NCBI RefSeq assembly: GCF_004000275.1
Contig: NZ_RCIP01000005.1
Span: 124,440 to 188,439, forward strand
Direction: 5' to 3'
DNA from: Saccharospirillum alexandrii
GTDB lineage: Bacteria > Pseudomonadota > Gammaproteobacteria > Pseudomonadales > Natronospirillaceae
Length of the DNA stretch: 64,000 bases
Below, in pieces: positions 1 through 8,982 of this stretch (within the stretch, counting starts at the first letter, position 1; every line of letters starts with the position of its first letter). The notes beneath the pieces were generated by a model, which did not search any database, was not told the DNA's origin, and saw only the letters and a program-made list of their open reading frames with translations. The translations under genes were made by a program, and so were the position numbers.

Positions 1-567
1 GCATTGGCCCGTGATTTTCTGACGCGTCGCGTCCATGAAGTCACCCGGCCGCTGAGTATCTGGAGTGTTGGTTGTTCCACCGGTGAGGAAACCTACAGCC
101 TGGCGATGATGACAGCCGATCTGTTGCGGCGTGAATGTGATCAGATCCGGCATTTTGGCGTGACCGGAACCGATGTGTCCTCCCGGGCCCTGGAAACAGC
201 CCGTCAGGGTGTGTACCCGGCCCGGCGGGTTGAAATGTTGGATAAGCGCCTGATCGAGCGGTTTTTTTCGCCTCAGGTAGGGCAATACCGGGTGGCGCCA
301 GCGTTGCAGGAAAGGGTGTGCTTTACGCGCCTGAATGTACTGGAGCTGTCTCGCTCACCAATGAAAGAGCTGGACCTGATTTATTGCCAGAATATGCTGA
401 TTTATTTTCGCAAGTGGCGCCGCAAGGAAATCGTGTCTGAACTGGCCAAACGACTGGCCAAAGGCGGCATGCTGGTGCTGGGCCTGGGTGAAGTTGTGGA
501 CTGGAAGATGCCTGAACTGACGCGCGTACCCGGTGAACGGGCGTTGGCCTACTTGAAACACAAATGA
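1..567 (+). CDS. pilK: CheR-family chemoreceptor methyltransferase (PilK-like), 5' truncated by window
   Basis: The window opens inside this gene; 188 codons and the stop are visible, so roughly the first third is missing. The family transfers methyl groups from S-adenosylmethionine to glutamates of chemoreceptors in the cytoplasm. Visible are the SAM-binding loop VGCSTGEE (residues 23-30 of the fragment), the acidic strand TGTDVS, the DLIYCQNMLIYF segment and the C-terminal GGMLVLGLGE strand. The gene is followed 18 nt later by a ChpA-like kinase and then by CheB and CheW homologues, the pilK-chpA-chpB-chpC order of the Pseudomonas twitching cluster. I therefore infer that it modifies a PilJ-type receptor encoded upstream of the window. 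The CheR assignment is firm; the pilus role rests on context. Confidence 0.85.
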   Translation, partial: ALARDFLTRRVHEVTRPLSIWSVGCSTGEETYSLAMMTADLLRRECDQIRHFGVTGTDVSSRALETARQGVYPARRVEMLDKRLIERFFSPQVGQYRVAPALQERVCFTRLNVLELSRSPMKELDLIYCQNMLIYFRKWRRKEIVSELAKRLAKGGMLVLGLGEVVDWKMPELTRVPGERALAYLKHK

Positions 568-585
568 ATACAAAGGGGTACAGGC

Positions 586-3500
586 ATGGCAGAACGCCGT
601 GATTATGTTGCACTGGAATGGGTCAAGGGAGAGATCTTCGATACGCTGAAACAGGCGCGTCAAGCCCTGGAAGCGTTCGTTGATACGCCCGAAGATACCA
701 CTCGTCTTCAGTTTAGCCTGGCCTACATCCATCAGGTAAACGGCACCTTGCAGATGGTCGAATTCTTCGGTGCAGCCTTGCTGGCCGAAGAAATGGAGCG
801 TCTGAATCAGTCGATTGTGGACGGTGATATCCCACCCAGCCAGGATAACCTGGCATTGCTGATGCAAGCCATTCTGCAATTGCCGAATTATCTCGAGAAA
901 CTCAAGCGCGGCCAGAGTGATCTGCCCGTGGTCATTTTGCCGTTGCTGAATGATTTGCGTGCGGCACGAGGCGAGCCCTTACTCTCGGAAACGGCTCTGT
1001 TTACGCCGGATCTGTCCGCCTCACGCCGCTTTGTTGGTGAGCCGGATACTCAGAGCATTGGCCAGTCGAGTGTGGTTCAACTGCTGCGTAAATTGCGCCA
1101 GATGTACCAGCTGGCATTGCTCGGGTGGTTGCGCAACGAGGATGCTGACAACAACCTTGAATACCTGGGTAAGTCGGTTCATCGGCTGGTCGGTTTAACC
1201 GAGCGCACTCCCATGGGCGCGTTGTGGCAAGTGGCGGACGCCTTTATTGCCGCGATGAAAGCCGGGCGTATTGAACGGTCTGCGGCCATTACTCTCATTT
1301 TGCGGCATCTCGACGGTGCCATGAAGCGATTGCTTGCCGACCCCAGTGGTGTGGCCGGGCAATACCCGCATGAAGATCAGCTTAAAAACCTGCTGTATTA
1401 CCTGGCCAAGATAGACGCCACGGGTCTCAGCCGGGTGCAACATATACAGGACAGCTATCACCTCAGTCAGGCTTTACCCAACGAAGCGGAAATTGAAACG
1501 CAACGCCAACGTCTGTCAGGGCCCGATCGTGAAACGGTGGGCAGTGTGGTTTCGGCCCTGCTTGAAGAGCTGGCAAGGCTGAAAGATTCACTGGATCTGA
1601 TGGTGCGCACCCGGGTTACCGAGTCGCGTCGTTTGTCCGAGCTGGAGCCCGGCATCAAGCAAATGGCCGATACCATGGCGGTATTGGGCCTAGGCAATCC
1701 GCGTCGGGTGTTGAATGAACAGCTTGACCTGATCAAATCCACGCAGCAGGACCCTGAGCTGAAAGACGACGGTGTGCTGATGGACATCGCCGGAGCACTG
1801 CTTTACGTAGAAGCCAGCCTGTCCGGCATTGCCAGTGACGCCAGTTTTGAGCGCGACGAATACGATGACGGCCTCGATGGTGCTCAGGAGGCGGTAGTTC
1901 GCGAAGCGCGCAATGGCCTGGAGCAGGTTAAAGACGCCATTGTCGAATTCATCGGGTCGCACTGGGATCACAGCAAGCTGGAAGCGGTACCTCGGGAATT
2001 GAGCGGCATTCGTGGCGGTCTGGTGATGATACCGCTGGAGCAGGCGGCTACGGTTCTCAAATACGCACAGGACTACGTTGAAGACCAGTTGCTGGGGAAC
2101 AAGCGCACGCCGGAATGGCATGAGCTGGACGCTCTGGCCGATGCCATTATGGGTGTCGAATATTACCTTGAACGCTTGTCCCGTGATGGCAGTGGCACCA
2201 ATCTGGATATTCTGCAGCGTGCTGCTGATTCAATTGCCAAGCTGGGTTACACCGTAAATCTATTTCCCGAAGTTGACCCCGCCCATGAAATCAGTGCCGA
2301 TGACGCGGAGGGTCCCGCCGACGCCGACGACGACTTCCCTGATTTGTCCCTGCAGGAACTGGAACTGGGTGATACGGGCGACGCTGCCGATGACGAGCTC
2401 GACATTGAGGCGATCGACGACTTCGAGACCCTGACCGACTGGGACGACGATATCGAAGCCAGGCCGGCAACTGAAGATGCTTTGCCTACGGCTGAAGTTG
2501 AATCCGGTGACTGGTTGTCACTGGAGGAAGACGAGGAACTGACCGAGCCCGACGATAACGCCATTGCCGACAGCGGTGTACCGGAAAGCCCGGCAGAGGC
2601 AAACCCGGTCGAAGCCGGGGCACAGGAAGCCGACGACGATGATCTGATAGACGACGACATCCTCGAGATTTTCATTGAGGAAGCCGCTGAAGTTCTGGAA
2701 GCCATTCATGAGTTCTTCCCACGGTATAAGGCCGATCCTTCCGACAGTGCCGCACTGACTGAGTTCCGCCGTGCCTTTCATACCCTTAAGGGCAGTGGCC
2801 GTATGGTCGGCGCCAGTGTGGTCGGAGAAACCGCCTGGTCGATCGAGAATATGCTCAACCGCCTGATCGAGGGCAGCATTTCCCATTCGGATGACCTGGT
2901 ACGGGTGATCGAAGAGATCACCGATGAAATCCCGGCGCTGATGACGGCGTTTGAAAAGAAACTCAAACCGGATACGACCCGGGCTGACTATCTTGCGGCC
3001 ATCGCTGATGCGCTGGCCAAAGGTCAGCCGGTAAGCTGGGGCGAGGCGTCTGCCGAAACGCCTGAGTCGGCCGAACCGGTCGACGTTGACGTTGAAATAG
3101 AATTGCCACAGGCCGATGTAGCCGACGCGTCAGACGATGAGTCACAGTGGACCGATTTTGACGAACTGCCAGTGGCCGAGCTTGAGGAGACCGACCTCGA
3201 AGACCTCGATTCTGACCGCTTTGAAATTGAAAACAGTGACGCCAGCACCGATACACTTCTGGAGATATTTCAGGCTGAGCTTGCGAGTCATCTCGACTAC
3301 ATCGATCAGTACATCGAAGAGGCGGAATCGGCCTCTGTGCTACCGGATTCGCTGCAGCGGGCCCTGCACACCATTAAGGGGTCAGCGCACATGGCCAGCG
3401 TTGAACCGGTGGCGGTGCTGGTACAACCGCTCGAACAGCTGGTTCGGGACATGCAGGAACGCGCCAAAGTCGCCGATGGCGGTTTCCTGTCATTGCTGAG

Positions 3501-6500
3501 CGACGGCGTTGCACTGATTCGCCAGGCCTCTTTGGGTGAGCCGGTCGACACGGCGGGCTTTGAAGCCCAGGTGCAGGATGTTTATAACCGGGTGCTGCGT
3601 CTGGACCCCAGCCAGGAACCGGATGATCCGGCCCTGATGTCCATTTTCATGTCCGACAGCATGGACCTGGTGTTGGGTGCCGAGACAATTCTGAACCGCT
3701 GGCGCGATACCGGAGAGCCGGATGCCGACGTTGATGCGCTGATTCGGGAGCTCAATACCCTGGCACTGGCGTCTCAGGCTGTGGATCTGATGCCGGTAGC
3801 CGATCTCAGTCATAATTTGGCGCAACTGGTTGAGGGTGCCCGGAGCGAAGCCTGCGAGGCTGACGAACGTTTCTTTGAACTGGCCAATACGGGCCTGGAA
3901 TCGCTGATTTCCATGATGGACCGTCTCGCGGCGGGCCAGAGTATTCGTCAGGATGCGTTGTTTGTAGAACGGCTGCACCAGTTGTTGCCCGATGCAGAAA
4001 CATCCCCACTAGAGTCGGCCGTTTCCAATAAAGATCAGGTCGATTCCATGATCCGCCAGGACCTTGAGTCCGCGGCTGAATCAGCGCCTGCGCCCATGCC
4101 AGATTTCGAGGCGGCACAGCGCTACCGGGTGGAAGGTGATGCCGAGCTGGTGGACATCTTCCTGGAAGAAGCGAACGACATTCTCGACAGCATTCAATCA
4201 TCGCTCGAAAAATGGCGGGAAGACACCGATAACACCCTCGAAGTGGAAAGCCTGCAACGCGATCTGCACACCCTAAAAGGGGGTGCGCGTATGGCCGAGA
4301 TTTCACCGTTGGGTGACCTGGCGCATGAACTCGAGTTTTTGTACGAGGGGTTGGCGCAAGGCAAGTATCAGGCCTCGGAAGGTCTGCTGGAATTGATTCA
4401 GCAGTGCCACGACCGCCTGGCGGTTATGGTCCAGGACATTGAATCGAGCATGAGCTGCGAGTCGGCTCCGGATCTGGTTGCGGCCATTAATCATTTCCGC
4501 AAGCATCCGGGAGCCCCCGCACAGCCTGTCGACATGACACAGGCCCGGCCCGAGAGCAAACCGGAACCCGAGCCCGAACCGCCGATGCCGGATAATGAGC
4601 CGGATGAAGTCCTGCACATCGAACCGGAAGGGCCTGAAGCCGAATCCGAGGTACCCGCTCCGGCACCCGTGGCGGAACTGGACGCCGATGTCGATCTCGA
4701 CATATTGGAAATCTTCATCGATGAAGCGGGCGAGTTACTGAACGAGCTCGAACAGGCCATTGAAGACTGGCAGGCGGAGCCCGGCAACGAAACCCATGCG
4801 GATGAAATGAAGCGCGTATTGCATACGCTCAAAGGCGGCGCCCGTCTGGCTCGACTGAAAGAGCTGGGCGACCAGAGTCACGAATTCGAAACCTTTATTG
4901 TTCGTGCCCAGCAAAACAAGGACGCCCTCGACGAAACCTTCTTCAACAACATACTGTCCCGTCAGGACCAGTTGGTTCAGGGCGTCGAAGCCATGAACGC
5001 GCTGCTTGATGGCCATTCGAACAGTGGAGCCGGGTTTGGCCCCAGTGTGATTCAGATGGCCCGGGACCTTGAGGAAGATGGCTGGGATGATCCCGATCAC
5101 CCCATTGTCGGTGACAGCGCTGAACTCCCTGAATCCGAAGTGCCAGCCGTGACGGAGCCCTCGTCGGAAGGCAATACACTGCCCGCCACCGACAGCCGTG
5201 AATCGAGCACCAATGTACTGCCTTTCAAGCGAAAGGAAGCTGAACGCAAGGCAGATAGTCGGCGCGCCCAGCCACAGGAAACCGTTAAGGTTAATGCCAA
5301 CTTGCTCGAAGGGCTGGTGAACCTTGCCGGTGAGACCTCCATTGCCCGTGCGCGTCTTGAGCAGGAAGTCAGTGACTTTGGTTTCACTCTGGGGGAAATG
5401 GATTCGACCATTGACCGCCTGCGTGAGCAGGTCCGTCGACTCGATATGGAAACTGAAGCCCAGATTCTGTTTCGCCAGGAGCGGGCCGAGGAAACCAACT
5501 ACGAAGATTTCGACCCTCTGGAAATGGACCGCTACTCCCAGATCCAGCAGTTGTCGCGCTCGTTAATGGAAGCGACCTACGACCTGACCGAGCTGAAAGG
5601 CTCACTGACCGACAAAACCCGGGATGCGGAAACCCTTTTATTGCAGCAAAGCCGTATTAACACGGAACTGCAGGAAGGCCTGATGCAAACCCGCATGGTG
5701 CCGTTCAACCGGCTGGTACCCAGGTTGCGCCGTATTGTTCGCCAGGTTGCCGGTGAACTGGGCAAACAGGTCGACTTTATCGTCGGCAATGCCGAAGGCG
5801 AAGTAGACCGGACGGTTCTGGAGCGGATGATTTCACCGCTCGAACACATGTTGCGCAACGCGGTTGACCATGGCATTGAGGAAGCGGACCAGCGTCTGCA
5901 ATCCGGTAAAACGGTGAAGGGCTCGGTGCGACTGGATTTGTCTCGCGAAGGCGGCGACATCGTCTTGCGACTGTCTGACGACGGCGCCGGCATGAACGTT
6001 GACCGCATTCGCAGCAAGGCCATTGAGCGGGGCCTGATGGCGGCCGATGCCGACCTGAATGACCGTGAAATTCTGCAGTACATTCTCGAAGCCGGCTTCA
6101 GTACGGCCGAGAAAGTCACCCAGATTTCAGGCCGCGGTGTCGGTATGGACGTGGTCAACTCGGAAGTCAAACAGCTCGGTGGCAACATGGCCATCGATTC
6201 CCGCCTGGGTGAAGGCTCTCAGTTCACCATCCGCCTGCCGTTTACCGTGTCGGTGAACCGTGCACTGATGGTCAACATTGAAGAAGACCACTACGCCATT
6301 CCGCTCAGCTCGATCGAGGGCATTGTGCGGGTCACGCCGAAGCAGCTGGCGGAATACTACCGGCCCGATGCACCGCTGTTTGAATATGCCGGAGGCCGCT
6401 ACCGCCTGGAATACATGGGTGGTCTGTTGCGAACCGGAGCCACGCCCAACGTCGAGGGTCTGACTGCACCGGTACCACTGGTGCTGGTGAAAGGCAGCGA

Positions 6501-7134
6501 TGAACACCACTCTATGGCGCTGCATGTTGACCGCCTGATGGGCAGCCGTGAAATCGTGGTAAAAACTCTGGGGCCGCAGTTCAGTACAGTGCCCGGGGTA
6601 TCCGGTGCCACCATTCTCGGTGATGGCTCCGTGGTGGTGATTCTGGACCTGGCGGCTCTGATTCGTAGCTCGCTGGCCATTGAGCACTCCCGGGTCACTG
6701 CGTTGCCGACCCCCAAATCAGCCATTTCGGCACCGGAAAAACCGGTCCGCGATAAAGACAGCCCTTACACCGTCATGGTGGTGGATGATTCAGTGACAGT
6801 GCGTAAAGTGACCAGTCGCCTGCTGGAGCGCCAGGGCATGGAAGTGATTCTGGCCAAGCACGGGGCGGATGCTGTTGCCCAGTTGCAGGATAGGGTGCCG
6901 GATATCATGCTGCTCGACATCGAGATGCCCTATATGGATGGCTTTGAAGTGGCGTCGAGAGTGCGTCACGACAGCCGCCTAAAGCAGATTCCGATCATCA
7001 TGATTACCTCCCGGACCGGTGCCAAACACCGCGAGCGAGCGCTGTCGATTGGGGTGAACGAGTACATGGGCAAGCCTTTCCAGGAAGGCCCACTGGTCGA
7101 TGCCATCAAGCGTTTGCTGGGCATAGAGGCGTGA
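586..7134 (+). CDS. chpA: ChpA/PilL-type hybrid chemotaxis histidine kinase with multiple Hpt domains and C-terminal receiver
   Basis: A 2182-residue cytoplasmic signalling hub, the CheA analogue of type IV pilus chemosensory systems. Four canonical Hpt modules carry HTxKG motifs at His732, His928, His1228 and His1413. Additional Hpt-like helical modules are degenerate: IHQVNG near His49, VHRLVG near residue 198, and ELNTLALAS, where Asn1057 replaces the phospho-accepting His. Long Asp/Glu/Pro-rich linkers separate modules (for example about 565-690 and 1320-1370). Then come a dimerisation helix pair, an HATPase core (N box near 1755, DDGAGM, GRGVGMD), a CheW-like domain (about 1890-2030) and a receiver whose phospho-acceptor is Asp2111, with KPF near the end. 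An AGGGGT-like ribosome site lies just before the ATG. It would phosphorylate PilG/PilH-type regulators, which lie outside the window. Confidence 0.93.
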   Translation: MAERRDYVALEWVKGEIFDTLKQARQALEAFVDTPEDTTRLQFSLAYIHQVNGTLQMVEFFGAALLAEEMERLNQSIVDGDIPPSQDNLALLMQAILQLPNYLEKLKRGQSDLPVVILPLLNDLRAARGEPLLSETALFTPDLSASRRFVGEPDTQSIGQSSVVQLLRKLRQMYQLALLGWLRNEDADNNLEYLGKSVHRLVGLTERTPMGALWQVADAFIAAMKAGRIERSAAITLILRHLDGAMKRLLADPSGVAGQYPHEDQLKNLLYYLAKIDATGLSRVQHIQDSYHLSQALPNEAEIETQRQRLSGPDRETVGSVVSALLEELARLKDSLDLMVRTRVTESRRLSELEPGIKQMADTMAVLGLGNPRRVLNEQLDLIKSTQQDPELKDDGVLMDIAGALLYVEASLSGIASDASFERDEYDDGLDGAQEAVVREARNGLEQVKDAIVEFIGSHWDHSKLEAVPRELSGIRGGLVMIPLEQAATVLKYAQDYVEDQLLGNKRTPEWHELDALADAIMGVEYYLERLSRDGSGTNLDILQRAADSIAKLGYTVNLFPEVDPAHEISADDAEGPADADDDFPDLSLQELELGDTGDAADDELDIEAIDDFETLTDWDDDIEARPATEDALPTAEVESGDWLSLEEDEELTEPDDNAIADSGVPESPAEANPVEAGAQEADDDDLIDDDILEIFIEEAAEVLEAIHEFFPRYKADPSDSAALTEFRRAFHTLKGSGRMVGASVVGETAWSIENMLNRLIEGSISHSDDLVRVIEEITDEIPALMTAFEKKLKPDTTRADYLAAIADALAKGQPVSWGEASAETPESAEPVDVDVEIELPQADVADASDDESQWTDFDELPVAELEETDLEDLDSDRFEIENSDASTDTLLEIFQAELASHLDYIDQYIEEAESASVLPDSLQRALHTIKGSAHMASVEPVAVLVQPLEQLVRDMQERAKVADGGFLSLLSDGVALIRQASLGEPVDTAGFEAQVQDVYNRVLRLDPSQEPDDPALMSIFMSDSMDLVLGAETILNRWRDTGEPDADVDALIRELNTLALASQAVDLMPVADLSHNLAQLVEGARSEACEADERFFELANTGLESLISMMDRLAAGQSIRQDALFVERLHQLLPDAETSPLESAVSNKDQVDSMIRQDLESAAESAPAPMPDFEAAQRYRVEGDAELVDIFLEEANDILDSIQSSLEKWREDTDNTLEVESLQRDLHTLKGGARMAEISPLGDLAHELEFLYEGLAQGKYQASEGLLELIQQCHDRLAVMVQDIESSMSCESAPDLVAAINHFRKHPGAPAQPVDMTQARPESKPEPEPEPPMPDNEPDEVLHIEPEGPEAESEVPAPAPVAELDADVDLDILEIFIDEAGELLNELEQAIEDWQAEPGNETHADEMKRVLHTLKGGARLARLKELGDQSHEFETFIVRAQQNKDALDETFFNNILSRQDQLVQGVEAMNALLDGHSNSGAGFGPSVIQMARDLEEDGWDDPDHPIVGDSAELPESEVPAVTEPSSEGNTLPATDSRESSTNVLPFKRKEAERKADSRRAQPQETVKVNANLLEGLVNLAGETSIARARLEQEVSDFGFTLGEMDSTIDRLREQVRRLDMETEAQILFRQERAEETNYEDFDPLEMDRYSQIQQLSRSLMEATYDLTELKGSLTDKTRDAETLLLQQSRINTELQEGLMQTRMVPFNRLVPRLRRIVRQVAGELGKQVDFIVGNAEGEVDRTVLERMISPLEHMLRNAVDHGIEEADQRLQSGKTVKGSVRLDLSREGGDIVLRLSDDGAGMNVDRIRSKAIERGLMAADADLNDREILQYILEAGFSTAEKVTQISGRGVGMDVVNSEVKQLGGNMAIDSRLGEGSQFTIRLPFTVSVNRALMVNIEEDHYAIPLSSIEGIVRVTPKQLAEYYRPDAPLFEYAGGRYRLEYMGGLLRTGATPNVEGLTAPVPLVLVKGSDEHHSMALHVDRLMGSREIVVKTLGPQFSTVPGVSGATILGDGSVVVILDLAALIRSSLAIEHSRVTALPTPKSAISAPEKPVRDKDSPYTVMVVDDSVTVRKVTSRLLERQGMEVILAKHGADAVAQLQDRVPDIMLLDIEMPYMDGFEVASRVRHDSRLKQIPIIMITSRTGAKHRERALSIGVNEYMGKPFQEGPLVDAIKRLLGIEA

Positions 7135-7141
7135 ACAGACC

Positions 7142-8191
7142 ATGAGTGCGGTGGCGGCGACCGGGGCAACCTCCCAGCATAGCCGGGTCGGCATCATCGC
7201 CGACACCCCCCTGGTCCAGCATCTGTTGCAGGATGTTGTGGTCGGGGCCGGTTATGACGTTGCCGTCAACACCGACCCGGATCGACTGAAACCCGCCCTG
7301 ATGCATAACGAAACCATCCGAGTCTGGGTGGTGGAGCTGGAAAACCACGATCAGTGGGACGACTTCGTGCAGTCGCTGCTGGAAAGTACCGAGTCGCCCA
7401 TTCTGTTTGGCGACGGAGTGATTCCCGCCCGCACCCATGAAGACTACCCGCGCTGGCAGCGACGCATGCAGGAAAAATTGCAGGCGCTGGCACCGGCTGC
7501 CCAGCCAGCGGCAGAAGCTCCGATATTTGATCTGGAGCGATTGCGTGCTACCCGGCCACCACCGGTATACTCTTTGCCGGAGTCACTGCAACAGGCACCC
7601 AAAACGGAGCTTGGGCCCATTTGGGTGCTGTGCGCTTCGTTGGGCGGACCCGAGGCGGTTAAACAGTTTCTGGATGTGCTGCCAGCTGAAGTACCGGCGA
7701 GTTTCCTGTATGCACAGCACATCGATGCGGGCTGTGTTGATGCATTGCAGCATTCGATTGGCCGTCACACACAATTGAGTCTGGTGCATGCCGAGCATGG
7801 CCGGCAACTGGAAAACGGGCATGTCTATCTGGTCCCAGTGAATCATGAGATCCGGTTTACCGATAACCATGGCATTGTCTGGCAAAATAATCCCTGGTCT
7901 GGGCCTTACGGCCCCAGCCTGGATCACTTGCTGACCAATGTTGCCGCACAATTTGGCGCACGCGCGCATGCGATCGTTTTCAGCGGCATGGGCAGCGATG
8001 GTGCCATCGGTGCGGCCGATATCCGCGCAGCCGGTGGCACTGTCTGGGTGCAATCTGCCGACAGTTGCGTACAAAGTTCGATGCCCGACTCTGTGCAGCA
8101 GGTCGGCGCTGCCGATGACCGGGGAACCCCGGTGGAACTGGCCGAAAAACTATTGATCTGGCTGGCTGAGCGTGTAACTCAGGTAGCCTGA
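7142..8191 (+). CDS. chpB: CheB-type methylesterase with degenerate receiver (ChpB-like)
   Basis: 349 residues; removes methyl groups from receptor glutamates, opposing the PilK methyltransferase. The C-terminal catalytic domain keeps the CheB triad: Ser166 in CASLGG, His193 in AQHID and Asp286 in FSGMGSDG. The N-terminal about 110 residues align in position with a receiver but lack a recognisable DD pair, phospho-acceptor Asp and KP motif, so I doubt it is phosphorylated in the CheB manner. It starts 7 nt after the ChpA stop and is followed after 37 nt by a CheW-like gene, so one operon is likely. No strong ribosome-binding site precedes the ATG. The methylesterase call is secure; the ChpB name follows gene order. 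Confidence 0.87.
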   Translation: MSAVAATGATSQHSRVGIIADTPLVQHLLQDVVVGAGYDVAVNTDPDRLKPALMHNETIRVWVVELENHDQWDDFVQSLLESTESPILFGDGVIPARTHEDYPRWQRRMQEKLQALAPAAQPAAEAPIFDLERLRATRPPPVYSLPESLQQAPKTELGPIWVLCASLGGPEAVKQFLDVLPAEVPASFLYAQHIDAGCVDALQHSIGRHTQLSLVHAEHGRQLENGHVYLVPVNHEIRFTDNHGIVWQNNPWSGPYGPSLDHLLTNVAAQFGARAHAIVFSGMGSDGAIGAADIRAAGGTVWVQSADSCVQSSMPDSVQQVGAADDRGTPVELAEKLLIWLAERVTQVA

Positions 8192-8228
8192 AGACAGTGC
8201 CGCAGGCGTGGCAACAAGGTGAATAACG

Positions 8229-8699
8229 ATGAAAACAGTAGCGCAAACCGATCAGGACGCCATTGTCGCCAGTCTTCTGGTGCCCATGCAGCAAAAGAAT
8301 CTGCTGGTACCGAACGTCTCCATTGCGGAAGTGGTGCCGCGCTCCGAACTGGAACAGGCTGACAATGCGCCGCCCTGGCATCTGGGGCATCTGCACTGGC
8401 GTGGCGAACGTGTACCGGTGATCAGTTTCGAAGTCGCCAACAGCCAGGTTCGCGGGCAGGATGTGCGCGATGCCCGTATCGCCGTATTCAACGCGGTATC
8501 GAACCAGGCTAAAAGCCGGTTTTTTGGCATGCTGATTCAGGGTATTCCGCGCATGGTCAAGCTCGGTGATGCCGATGTCCGCGAAGACGGCCAGGCAACC
8601 AAAGCCCAGGCGGAAAAAATGGCCGTAATCACCCAGCTGGGTAAAGCCAGCATTCCCGATCTGGAATACCTGGAAAGCCTGGTGGCGCGGGTTAACTAA
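8229..8699 (+). CDS. chpC: CheW-like coupling protein (ChpC-like)
   Basis: 156 residues with a single CheW-like beta-barrel domain. Visible family features are the strand LLVPNVSIAEVVPR, the segment WRGERVPVISFE and the alternating hydrophobic core. CheW proteins bridge receptor arrays and the histidine kinase. An AAGGTGAA ribosome site precedes the ATG at good spacing. It is the last gene of the pilK-chpA-chpB-chpC run, and the palindromic element at 8747-8928 follows. In Pseudomonas ChpC is an accessory CheW-like protein of the Pil-Chp system; I transfer that role by synteny only. Confidence 0.82.
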   Translation: MKTVAQTDQDAIVASLLVPMQQKNLLVPNVSIAEVVPRSELEQADNAPPWHLGHLHWRGERVPVISFEVANSQVRGQDVRDARIAVFNAVSNQAKSRFFGMLIQGIPRMVKLGDADVREDGQATKAQAEKMAVITQLGKASIPDLEYLESLVARVN

Positions 8700-8746
8700 T
8701 CAGCTTGAGTTTCGAAGGGCGGGTTTTATTGGGAGGCAATGGTCCA

Positions 8747-8928
8747 CAGCGGCCACCGCGGATGTCCCTGTGGGGTCGGCGTAGATCCTTCCCTGGAGCC
8801 TAGACCGCATGATATGAATCCCCTCCCTGGGATTCACCCTTCGGGCTCGCTGCGCTCATGCTAAAACGCTCCTGGCTTTTTAGTCCCTGCTGCGGACTTC
8901 CCCGCAGGAACATCCCCGGCAGCCGCTG
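8747..8928 (-). repeat. palindromic intergenic element A, with 88-nt internal module
   Basis: Lies between convergent chpC and cyaA. A 20-nt arm at 8756-8775 pairs with 8900-8919 with three mismatches, and CAGCGG at 8747 pairs with CCGCTG at 8923. Outside this, TTATTGG near 8727 and CCAATAA near 8948 may extend the stem. The conserved family core, containing CTACGCCGACCCC, reads on the minus strand next to the left arm. A module at 8799-8886 matches 52601-52688 of element G at about 78 of 88 positions by hand count. No gene lies in 8700-8982. It may act as a two-way terminator, but it lacks a U tract. Confidence 0.85.
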
Positions 8929-8982
8929 CTTATCGTCTTTGGTTCATCCAATAATTAAGCGATTGCCAAGCCGTCACGGCCA

